Below are positions 1 through 6,883 of a stretch of DNA of 12,967 nucleotides, piece after piece. Position 1 is the stretch's first letter, and each line of letters begins with the position of its first letter. This DNA is from Verrucomicrobiales bacterium. Lineage in GTDB: Bacteria; Verrucomicrobiota; Verrucomicrobiia; Verrucomicrobiales; Akkermansiaceae. The notes beneath the pieces are model-generated. The model ran no database searches, was not told where the DNA came from, and saw only the letters and a list, made by a program, of their open reading frames with translations. The DNA lies in contig PBTU01000126.1 of the NCBI GenBank assembly GCA_002729295.1, positions 1-12,967 on the forward strand, read 5' to 3'. The translations under genes and the position numbers were made by a program.

Positions 1-2
1 AA

Positions 3-2096
3 AGACGCGTAAACTATTTTCGAGCGATGACCGGTTTGCCCGCCAACATTGATTTTTCCGAGAAGCCCGTGTTCAGTCTGAGCGATGATTCCCTCATCCC
101 GGCCTCAGGAACTACCCGTTCAGAAGCAGCCCGTGCAGCCGTAATGGCACACGTTAATCAGCCCTTTGATCTCAGTAGTCCCAGCTCATTCACTTTGACG
201 CACGAACCACCGACTACATGGCCTTGTTTTAGTTCGTCCGCTTGGAATGGAGCCCGTTATAGCAATCTCTCAGGGTTTTCTTGGGGTTGTGATGCCATCG
301 ACGACTACATGGATGAGCCGGGATATGGCGGCGATGCCCTCGCCAACCGAGAGGTTGGACACCGACGGTGGATACTATTTTCGGCAGCTAAAGAAATGGC
401 AGTTGGGGATGTTCCACCGATATTGGCGAGTGATGGACAACTTATTAGGCCGGCCGTGAATGCGCTCTACGTGATTGGGGGATTCACTCCGGAAGAAAGG
501 CCCATCGATTTTGTGTCTTGGCCCAACCCCGGATACACTCCTGCTCCCATATTAACCGGGCTCTGGTCCCTGTCTTATCCTGGTGCAAATTTTAACACGG
601 CTTCAGTTACGATGGAAGATGGCGATGGCAATGCAATCCCACTTACGATCATTTCCAGAAATGTCGGATTTCCCTTGGCGTCGGGAACCAATCTCTCAGG
701 TGAAACGGGAGAGGAGGGGAGCGGGGCCACTGGAGGGCCAGTCAAGGGGATTTATGGGGATTCGACTCTGGTTTGGACTCCCTCAGTGCTGCCTGTGGAA
801 TATTCCTCCGATAAGACATTTCAGGTCTCCGTGACCGGCATTACTGGTCAAGGGCCCACTTCTCATACTTACGAAGTGACCGCAATCAATCCCAACATCC
901 TAAGTGAACCTTTAAGCTTGATTGGTAGTGGGGAAGTTCCTTCGGTAGGGGCCACAGTCTACAATTCGGGATTGACAATCGCTGATAGCTACGAGGTGGA
1001 GCTTAGCCAGCCTGGAGAGGTTGATTGGACCGAAGGTGCCGAGTTGAACGAGGCAACCACGACAATCGATTTCACCTCTACGGCTTACGATTACCGGAGC
1101 TCAGCTCAGTATTTCTTTTCCCAATTCTGGCGAAGTGGAACTCATGCTTTCCGCCTGGCGTTTCCCAGTCAGGGCGTCTTTGATGAGCAAATAGAGTCTT
1201 TTGAGTTAGGTCGCTCGATCATTCCTCAACCCGGAGCCCAGCTAACCTACTATGCACGGCTGGGTTTGATGGCAGACACCACGACTTTCAAAGCTCAAAG
1301 ATCCGTCGATGGAGGAGCTACTTGGCTAGATCTCCCCGGAAGTATTCTCGCGGGGACATTTAATTTTGGATCATCATTTCAAAAGTATACTCTGCCTCTT
1401 CCGGAGGCGGAAGGCCTCACTTTGGTGAGGTTCCTTCTCAGTAAGCCGGAAGCGGCCAGTAACTATGGAGTGAACACCAGCGGTTTTGGAGGAACAACAG
1501 GAGTTTTCATCGATGATATTTCAGTAAGCAATGCCAAGGTTCTGATGTCTTCAACAATCAGTTCTCTGGATAAGGACGACCAAGAACTGAACATCAATGA
1601 GCTTGCCGGTGACATCGATCTTCCCTTAGGTCAGGAATATTCATTACGGATACGGCCCCTGATTGGCTCGTCCTCGTTCGCATGGAGCCAGCCCCTAGAT
1701 TTCGTGGTGGTTGACGATGATCTTCTTACCGGGTTTCAAAAATGGACCACGGTAGATTTCCCTGAAGCAGGAGGATTCCTTGCCGACAGCGACGGCGATG
1801 GTGCAAGCGAAGGTCTGGAGTATGCCCTTGGTACCCATCCGCTTCTTGCTTACGATATTCCGGTCACGTCTGTCAATCGGGACACCGCAGGGCGAGTCAG
1901 CATCCAAATTCCTCTCGATCACCTGAAGGCCGGCATAGACTATGACGCGGAATGGTCGAGTGATCTGGTTTCCTGGGCCTCTGATGGCGTGGAGGTGACT
2001 TATTCCGATGGGGTTTTGTCAGCGCTGGCACCAGCCTCACCGCCCGGAGGTTTGAATTTTTTGAGATGGCGGGTTTTGGTCATCCCCACCAATTAA
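3..2096 (+). CDS. Secreted CAP/SCP-domain protein, 5' end outside the window
   Basis: The frame is open to the left edge. Codons before the first ATG (27) read R-R-V-N-Y-F-R-A, which matches the usual lead-in of the CAP fold (VNYFRAMTGLP), so the true start lies upstream. Counting from that ATG, the CAP-like domain covers about residues 1-150. It has the HEPP element (His59), two cysteines in W-x-C contexts (Cys67, Cys88) that could pair, the IDDYM/EPG segment, and the GHRRWIL motif with His112. Then come Ig-like beta segments and, at about 355-505, a beta-sandwich resembling MAM or carbohydrate-binding folds, with a typical FIDDISV ending. Near the C-terminus (587-592) is a calcium-loop-like DSDGDG followed by LEYALGT, a module common in Verrucomicrobiota secreted proteins. 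The family is normally extracellular; substrate and role are unknown. No peptidase or glycosidase signature is visible. A CAP-domain identity is well supported; the function is not. Confidence 0.8.
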   Translation, partial: RRVNYFRAMTGLPANIDFSEKPVFSLSDDSLIPASGTTRSEAARAAVMAHVNQPFDLSSPSSFTLTHEPPTTWPCFSSSAWNGARYSNLSGFSWGCDAIDDYMDEPGYGGDALANREVGHRRWILFSAAKEMAVGDVPPILASDGQLIRPAVNALYVIGGFTPEERPIDFVSWPNPGYTPAPILTGLWSLSYPGANFNTASVTMEDGDGNAIPLTIISRNVGFPLASGTNLSGETGEEGSGATGGPVKGIYGDSTLVWTPSVLPVEYSSDKTFQVSVTGITGQGPTSHTYEVTAINPNILSEPLSLIGSGEVPSVGATVYNSGLTIADSYEVELSQPGEVDWTEGAELNEATTTIDFTSTAYDYRSSAQYFFSQFWRSGTHAFRLAFPSQGVFDEQIESFELGRSIIPQPGAQLTYYARLGLMADTTTFKAQRSVDGGATWLDLPGSILAGTFNFGSSFQKYTLPLPEAEGLTLVRFLLSKPEAASNYGVNTSGFGGTTGVFIDDISVSNAKVLMSSTISSLDKDDQELNINELAGDIDLPLGQEYSLRIRPLIGSSSFAWSQPLDFVVVDDDLLTGFQKWTTVDFPEAGGFLADSDGDGASEGLEYALGTHPLLAYDIPVTSVNRDTAGRVSIQIPLDHLKAGIDYDAEWSSDLVSWASDGVEVTYSDGVLSALAPASPPGGLNFLRWRVLVIPTN

Positions 2097-2141
2097 TAAA
2101 AGGGGTGGAGCTTCGAGACGGCTTGTCCCAAAGTCAGGCCG

Positions 2142-2729
2142 ATGAAATCTCTTTTTCTGTGTCTGCCTCTATTGTTGATCCTTGCTTCGTGTGGAAATCA
2201 TCGCCCCAACGGCCCCAAGGCGACGGAATATAAAATCAGAAGAATCCACTACTGGCTTGCAAAGGCTGCTGAAACCAAAGTGAAAATCTCACTTTGGGAT
2301 CAAAAGGCCTGGCTACTGAATGGCGACGGGAAAGCCATTCTCGAAACCGACGTTTCGACAGGTGTTCCAGGGAAAGAGACACCGGAAGGCATCTTTCCCG
2401 TGCTGGAGCGGATCGAAGAAAAGCGATCCAATCGCTATGGGAAATTTGTCAACATAGAAACCCGCGAGGTTGTCGTTGAGAAAGCCTGGGAGCATCAGGG
2501 CGAAGCCCCCGAAGGAAGCGAGTATGAGGGAATCGCCATGCCTTACTGGATGCGATTGACCTGGTATGGTATTGGGGTGCATGTGGGGGAATTTAACAAA
2601 CGAGCCAGAGCAAGCTTCGGTTGCGTTCGGGTGGTCGACGAGGCTCAGGAAAAAATCTACCGGAAAACAATGCTGGGCACTGAAGTTGAGGTGATAGCCG
2701 ACTCCCTGCAGTCCCTATACGGACTATAG
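2142..2729 (+). CDS. L,D-transpeptidase (YkuD family) lipoprotein
   Basis: This 195-residue protein begins with a lipoprotein signal (MKSLFLCLPLLLILASC), so Cys17 is the likely lipidated residue and the enzyme should sit in the periplasm on a membrane. The YkuD catalytic region is clear. GVHVG contains His147, and SFGCVR contains Ser158, the nucleophile Cys161 and Arg163. The TGVPGKETPEGIFPV segment (about 73-87) is the standard family entry motif. These enzymes form 3-3 cross-links in peptidoglycan or attach proteins to it; which of these applies here cannot be told. The residue before Gly-Cys is Phe, where most relatives have His (SHGCVR). The gene starts 45 bases after the CAP gene and has only a weak Shine-Dalgarno sequence. 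Its stop overlaps the converging mutY stop by 6 bases. Confidence 0.88.
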   Translation: MKSLFLCLPLLLILASCGNHRPNGPKATEYKIRRIHYWLAKAAETKVKISLWDQKAWLLNGDGKAILETDVSTGVPGKETPEGIFPVLERIEEKRSNRYGKFVNIETREVVVEKAWEHQGEAPEGSEYEGIAMPYWMRLTWYGIGVHVGEFNKRARASFGCVRVVDEAQEKIYRKTMLGTEVEVIADSLQSLYGL

Positions 2730-3731
2730 AGACGCCTTGATAATTTTCCGTATGGGGCTCGCGATGGGGAGCTCCTCGAGAGAGTCTAGATGGTGGAATT
2801 CTTCACCCTCTGTGCGAGTAATCGAATTCCCACGATAAAGATGAACTGTCACCCGATAGCGCGTGATGGTGTATCGATGTTGGCTCTCTTCCTCGAAGCG
2901 GGCCGCTTCATCCTCGCTTCGTAGCGGAAGATGCCAAAATCCTTTTCTTCGGGAACCGCTCCCTTTACTGAGGAGAATCTTATCATCCTCAAGAATCAGG
3001 AACGCGTGCTCGGCCACCGTTATGAATTTTTTCCGCGGCTTTTTGACCGGCAACGACATTGGAGATTGGGTTTGGCAAAAACCTCCCACCGGACAGTCCA
3101 CGCAGTGAACTTCGCGGGCACCGCAGTATGTCTGCCCCAATTCCATGAGGGCTGAATTGAAACGACGCGGCGATTCTTTATCGAGCAGCTCACTGGCCCA
3201 TTTCCAGATTTCCTTTTGTCCGGCGTTGCTATCGATTTGGGTGTCGAAATCGAACAGACGGGCGAGGACGCGGGCTATATTTCCATCGACGATAGGGGCG
3301 GGTTCATTGAAAGCAAATGAGCTGACAGCCCCAGCGGTGTATCTCCCAATACCAGGGAGTTTCTCTAGGAGAGATGCCGATCTGGGGAATCTTCCCTCGT
3401 TCTCGCTCACAATTACCCGGGCCGCTTTTTGGAGATTACGAACGCGATTATAATACCCCAATCCTTCCCACGCTCTCAAAATTTTCGATTCGGGCGCCTC
3501 GGCAATCGTGTCAACATCCGGAAACTCCTCCATAAACCGCTCAAACCTTTGGTTTGCAATCACCGAGGCAATAGTAGTCTGCTGAAGCATTATTTCGGAA
3601 ACCAAAATTGCCCACGGATCTTCGGTTACCCTCCAGGGATATGTTTTCCCTTCAGTGTCAAACCATTTGGAAAGAGCGTTGCGGAATGCCCTGGAGTTCG
3701 TAAGAGGGTGGCGGTCCGCGTTGCGCTTCAT
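2724..3731 (-). CDS. mutY: A/G-specific adenine DNA glycosylase MutY
   Basis: MutY removes adenine mispaired with 8-oxoguanine in the base-excision repair GO system. From the ATG at 3731 the protein is 335 residues. The catalytic Glu46 lies in SEIMLQQT. The helix-hairpin-helix is LPGIGRYTAG (125-134), with Tyr131 where endonuclease III has Lys, which favours MutY. Asp149 is in VDGN. The 4Fe-4S cluster ligands are Cys203, 210, 213 and 219 (C-x6-C-x2-C-x5-C). A C-terminal NUDIX-like domain (about 236-335) carries the KGFWHLPL segment. In that domain the 8-oxoG-reading loop, usually F-S/T-H, appears as I-T-R (289-291). An in-frame TTG at 3740 would add three residues; I prefer ATG, though neither has a good Shine-Dalgarno sequence. 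It stands alone on this strand, divergent from the HU gene. Confidence 0.93.
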   Translation of the reverse strand: MKRNADRHPLTNSRAFRNALSKWFDTEGKTYPWRVTEDPWAILVSEIMLQQTTIASVIANQRFERFMEEFPDVDTIAEAPESKILRAWEGLGYYNRVRNLQKAARVIVSENEGRFPRSASLLEKLPGIGRYTAGAVSSFAFNEPAPIVDGNIARVLARLFDFDTQIDSNAGQKEIWKWASELLDKESPRRFNSALMELGQTYCGAREVHCVDCPVGGFCQTQSPMSLPVKKPRKKFITVAEHAFLILEDDKILLSKGSGSRRKGFWHLPLRSEDEAARFEEESQHRYTITRYRVTVHLYRGNSITRTEGEEFHHLDSLEELPIASPIRKIIKASL

Positions 3732-3740
3732 GAATATCAA

Positions 3741-3968
3741 AAATTTAGATGGCGATTCTTTTCTGACGATTAAAAAATCAGCCGCGATTTGAGGTTTTTC
3801 ATACTTGGCCCACTAAATGCTGTCTGACTGATTCTTGTGTACCCGATTATTTTGTGCTTTCCCGAAATAATTAACTCAAACATTAAGTAAGTTGAATTGC
3901 CCATTAGAGATCACCTTCTTTGAGAGGAAGGTGATTTCCCTAAGGGTCCCTACCTACACCAAAGAAAA
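3741..3968. promoter_or_regulatory. Divergent intergenic region between mutY and the HU gene
   Basis: This gap of 228 bases must hold the promoters for both genes, since they point away from each other. The stretch is AT-rich compared with the coding DNA around it. I could not find a convincing -35/-10 pair for either direction. An AATAAT at 3866-3871 resembles a -10 box but has no good partner 16-18 bases upstream. The only strong structural element is the hairpin at 3907-3938. Confidence 0.5.
3907..3938 (+). promoter_or_regulatory. Hairpin in the putative 5' leader of the HU gene
   Basis: ATCACCTTC (3910-3918) pairs perfectly with GAAGGTGAT (3927-3935) around an 8-base loop. Three more pairs (A-T, G-C and one G-U) extend the stem to 12. 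The stem ends 30 bases before the HU ATG at 3969. No T-run follows, so it is not a typical intrinsic terminator. It could be an mRNA-stabilising or translational control element, or an operator palindrome in DNA; the sequence alone does not decide. Confidence 0.5.
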
Positions 3969-4289
3969 ATGGCTAATTTTACTAAGAAAGAAATCATCCA
4001 AGAGGTCAGTGACCGTCTTGGAGTCACCCAGACTTTGTCTTCCAAAATGTTTCACATGGTCCTCGAGATCGTTTCCAGAGAGTTGGCTAATTCTAACAAT
4101 GTTGTTGTTAGAGATTTTGGGACCTTCGAAACCAAAATTGCCAAAGGTCGTCCTGGACGCAATCCTAAGGATCCAAACAAGACCATCCCGATTCCTGATC
4201 GGGCGGTTGTAAAATTCCTTGTTGGGAAGGCTCTTAAGGAAAAAGTCGCCAAGACCCTTCCCGAGCTCCAGCAGCGGGACAGTTCCTAG
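3969..4289 (+). CDS. HU/IHF-family histone-like DNA-binding protein
   Basis: A 106-residue protein of the HU/IHF fold, which binds and bends DNA as a dimer and helps organise the nucleoid. The N-terminal MANFTKKEIIQEV is the usual first helix. VVVRDFGTFETK (46-57) is the beta platform. GRNPKDP (63-69) with Pro66 is the DNA-intercalating arm, and IPIPDRAVVKF and GKALKE complete the signature. A short extension (about 95-106, ending LQQRDSS) goes beyond the usual 90-100 residues. The start is preceded by an A-rich stretch (AAAGAAAA) with no Shine-Dalgarno sequence. The stop at 4289 is only 7 bases from the next start, so it is probably the first gene of a co-transcribed run. Whether it acts as an HU homodimer or an IHF-type subunit cannot be told. 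Confidence 0.93.
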   Translation: MANFTKKEIIQEVSDRLGVTQTLSSKMFHMVLEIVSRELANSNNVVVRDFGTFETKIAKGRPGRNPKDPNKTIPIPDRAVVKFLVGKALKEKVAKTLPELQQRDSS

Positions 4290-4296
4290 GGCAGAA

Positions 4297-4809
4297 ATGA
4301 GCCGGTCACGAATTGCTCTGGCATCGATTTCGCTGGTCCTGATCTCAACCTTCCTTCCGTCCTGTGGAGGAGGATATGAGGGGTATCAGACTCGCAGTTA
4401 CACAATTCGGGGCATCAGATATCATCCGCTTTCTGTTGATCAGGCCTTGAGTTATTCCAGTGAGGGAATTGCTTCCTGGTATGATGAAAGTAAGTTCTTT
4501 GGCTTGATGAGGGGAAATACCTCACTTGGCGAAAGGGTGATGCCATTTGCTATTTCTGGGGCTCACAAGACTCTCCCGCTTCCATGCCGGGTCAAGGTGA
4601 CCAACTTGAAAAATGGAAAGTCCTTGAAGATGCGGTTAAATGACCGCGGGCCATTTATTCCTGGGCGCATCATTGACGTCACACCCCGTGCAGCAGCGAA
4701 GTTGGGCTTTAAAGATCAGGGCCTGACTCAAGTGAGGGTGGAAGTCCTCTCGGTTGGTGACGGGAAGCACAAGAAGAAAGCCAAAGGGAGCGGTTGGTGG
4801 TTCTGGTAG
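4297..4809 (+). CDS. RlpA-like septal/cell-wall lipoprotein (double-psi beta-barrel)
   Basis: A 170-residue lipoprotein with a signal ending FLPSC (Cys23) and a double-psi beta-barrel domain at about 57-152. Landmarks are GIASWYD, GAHKTLPLP and NDRGPF. RlpA of Pseudomonas is a lytic transglycosylase acting on glycan strands lacking stem peptides. Glu79, His90 and Asp116 here fall where its catalytic Glu, His and Asp lie, so activity is plausible. The usual ASWYG is ASWYD, and there is no C-terminal SPOR domain to target denuded glycan. Instead the protein ends in a lysine-rich stretch (157-163) and an aromatic WWFW. ATG 4297 is chosen because it places the signal peptide at the N-terminus; the upstream ATG at 4219 would add 26 residues overlapping HU. 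The murJ start follows 21 bases after the stop. Confidence 0.87.
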   Translation: MSRSRIALASISLVLISTFLPSCGGGYEGYQTRSYTIRGIRYHPLSVDQALSYSSEGIASWYDESKFFGLMRGNTSLGERVMPFAISGAHKTLPLPCRVKVTNLKNGKSLKMRLNDRGPFIPGRIIDVTPRAAAKLGFKDQGLTQVRVEVLSVGDGKHKKKAKGSGWWFW

Positions 4810-4812
4810 ACC

Positions 4813-4820
4813 GGGGAAGG
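4813..4820 (+). promoter_or_regulatory. Ribosome binding site supporting a TTG start for murJ
   Basis: GGGGAAGG lies 10 bases before the TTG at 4831. The alternative ATG at 4867 has GGAG immediately against the start codon, too close to work well. The spacing favours TTG. Confidence 0.45.
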
Positions 4821-4830
4821 TTAATATCTC

Positions 4831-6837
4831 TTGAGCTTCAGGCTCAGCCAACGCACTCTTCCGGAGATGTTGCGCGGGTTGATGACCTTTTCCGGGTTCA
4901 CTTTGATGAGCCGGATACTGGGCTTTTTGCGCGATATCCTTATCGGGGCACTGGTTGGCACCAGCATGGTGGCCGATGCTTTCAATGCAGCATTCCGCTT
5001 TCCGAATATGTTTCGTCGGATTTTCGGCGAGGGAGCATTTAATTCCGCCTTCGTGCCGCTCTTCGGAAAGAGGGTCGCGCAGGATGGCCGCTTTGCTGCG
5101 ATGGGTTTTGCTAATAATGCCTTCTCGGTCTTATTCCTCGTTCTAGGCATACTGACTCTTGCTTTGATTCCGCTGATGTCTTGGGTGATGTTGGTGGTTG
5201 TGCCGGGATTTCTCCCCAAGGCGGAACACGCTGGAGGGAGCGAGGCTTCTGATTTTAGAATTGCCCTCCGCGGTGCCAAGGCGGTGTATCTTCAAGTCGA
5301 AGATGAAGGCTCCGGAATTCAGTTTCATGATCTCACTCTCGCTAGGGAGGGAGAGAGGGAGTTCACCAAGGTCTTTGCGGAGATCTTTGGGGGCGAGGTT
5401 CAGGCAGTTGGGGAAACAGTGTCGCTGGAGTCGGTCATCAACGAAGGACTTAAGCGGAAAGGTGAAGTTGAGACCCTGGAATCTGATTCCGAGGAAGAAA
5501 TTGCGGCCGCTTTTGAGGAAGCCAGAGAAAGGATTATTGGAGGGGGTGAGTGGCTCGTTCCCGACGATGGAATTCTGAGGGTTCCGCTTCCTCCTGGTCA
5601 CGATTATGCCGTATTCACGGGTGCCATTTCGGGAGAAGGGCAGGTAAAGGTTTTCCGCAACGATCCCGGGGCTTTTGCGCTGACAGTAAAATTATCGAAA
5701 ATCACCTTTGTTTACCTTCTCTGCATGGCTCTGGTCGCCCATCTGGGTGGCGTGCTCACGACCCTGAAGAAATTTGCGGCTCCGGCATTTTCTCCAGTCT
5801 TGCTCAATATCGTATTTCTCATTGGATTGACCTGTTTTGCCCGAATCACCGAGGCCAAAGGTGAGCTGCTGGCTTGGTGTGTCGCGATCGCCGGATTTGT
5901 TCAACTGGGTCTCCTTTGGTGGACCTGTCGTAGGGCCCGTCTTCCGGTCGCTATTCAAAAGCCGGTTTTCGATAATAATATTAGACGCCTGTTCGTATTG
6001 ATGGGACCGGGAATTTTGGCGGCGGGAATACAACAGATCAATCTACTTGTCGGGGGAATCATTGCATCTTTTCAACAGGGCGCGATCTCGACGCTCTATT
6101 ATTCGGATCGAGTTTACCAACTTCCTCTGGGGATGATCGGGATCGCATTTGGAATGGTGCTTCTGCCTGAAATTACGCGGCTTCTCACGAATGGCAAGGA
6201 GGGCGAAGCTGCGGGCACGATGCGGTCAGCGATTGAGCTGGCGATGATTATCACGGTGCCAGCGGCAGTGGCTTTCGTGGCCATTCCCTATGAAATTATG
6301 TCGCTTCTTTTTGAGCGTGGAGCATTTACACCAGAAGACTCACGGCGATGCGGACAGGCCTTGGCAGCATTTTCAATCGGCTTACCGGGATACGTTCTTA
6401 TCAAAGTTCTTCAGCCAGGATACTTTGCGCGGGAGAATACAAGGTCACCGATGATCATGGGCGGGATCACGGTAGCCGTGAATATAGCAGTAAGTTTAAC
6501 GCTCTTTCCTTTTATTGGCTTGGTTGGGATTGCTTTGGCGACCTCAATCGCAGCCTGGATAAATGTCCTCCTGCTCTGGCGGGGGTTGAAGGGATTCGTG
6601 TCGCTTCGACGGGAGAACTGGAGACGTCTTGGTGGAATGTTGGCTGCCAGTCTCGTTATGGCTGCGGGACTTTATGGAGCGAGGGAAATGATGGGAACCT
6701 GGTTAGCAGGAGAATTTTGGACAAAACTCATCGCCACGAGTTTACTTATTTCTTTTGGAGCCACCGTTTACTCACTGGGGGTCATTAAATTGAGGGTTAC
6801 CAGTGTGGCTGAGCTCAAAAAAGCCTTCAAAAAGTAA
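4831..6837 (+). CDS. murJ: Lipid II flippase MurJ with a large extra-membrane insertion
   Basis: MurJ moves the peptidoglycan precursor lipid II across the inner membrane. The family signature is clear. SRILGFLRD (28-36) and DAFNAAFR (49-56) carry the cavity arginines and the acidic residue needed in E. coli MurJ. YYSDRVYQLPLG (423-434) marks the segment with the conserved Asp-Arg pair. Many hydrophobic segments follow to residue 668. The usual length is about 510-530. The excess is a stretch of about 145 residues (about 130-275, bases 5218-5655) between the third and fourth membrane segments. It is hydrophilic and strongly acidic, with EEE and EARER helical parts, and should lie in the periplasm. 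The conserved membrane core resumes at DPGAFALTVKL. The TTG start is supported by a Shine-Dalgarno sequence; ATG 4867 would remove 12 residues. The insert is in frame without stops, so this is not a damaged gene. Confidence 0.93.
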   Translation: MSFRLSQRTLPEMLRGLMTFSGFTLMSRILGFLRDILIGALVGTSMVADAFNAAFRFPNMFRRIFGEGAFNSAFVPLFGKRVAQDGRFAAMGFANNAFSVLFLVLGILTLALIPLMSWVMLVVVPGFLPKAEHAGGSEASDFRIALRGAKAVYLQVEDEGSGIQFHDLTLAREGEREFTKVFAEIFGGEVQAVGETVSLESVINEGLKRKGEVETLESDSEEEIAAAFEEARERIIGGGEWLVPDDGILRVPLPPGHDYAVFTGAISGEGQVKVFRNDPGAFALTVKLSKITFVYLLCMALVAHLGGVLTTLKKFAAPAFSPVLLNIVFLIGLTCFARITEAKGELLAWCVAIAGFVQLGLLWWTCRRARLPVAIQKPVFDNNIRRLFVLMGPGILAAGIQQINLLVGGIIASFQQGAISTLYYSDRVYQLPLGMIGIAFGMVLLPEITRLLTNGKEGEAAGTMRSAIELAMIITVPAAVAFVAIPYEIMSLLFERGAFTPEDSRRCGQALAAFSIGLPGYVLIKVLQPGYFARENTRSPMIMGGITVAVNIAVSLTLFPFIGLVGIALATSIAAWINVLLLWRGLKGFVSLRRENWRRLGGMLAASLVMAAGLYGAREMMGTWLAGEFWTKLIATSLLISFGATVYSLGVIKLRVTSVAELKKAFKK

Positions 6838-6883
6838 ACAGCTTGCGGGGCAAAAGATCGGCGCTAGCTTTCGCCCGTATTCG

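Noticed and set aside
3910..3935. HU leader hairpin as an intrinsic terminator
   Set aside because: No T-run follows the stem; the next bases are TTCCCTAAGG.
3892..4212. Second frame across the HU gene (106 residues)
   Set aside because: The overlapping HU frame has a complete family signature; this frame has none.
4219..4296. Earlier start of the RlpA-like gene
   Set aside because: It would bury the lipoprotein signal 26 residues into the protein and overlap most of the HU 3' end.
5143..5601. Minus-strand and +2 frames inside the MurJ insertion, considered as a separate inserted gene
   Set aside because: The murJ frame is continuous through the region and its translation is acidic and protein-like, while the other frames are Arg/Ser-rich and lack start signals.
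6803..6883. Earlier start of the unknown anchored protein
   Set aside because: It overlaps the end of murJ and would place a charged stretch before the membrane segment that begins naturally at 6884.
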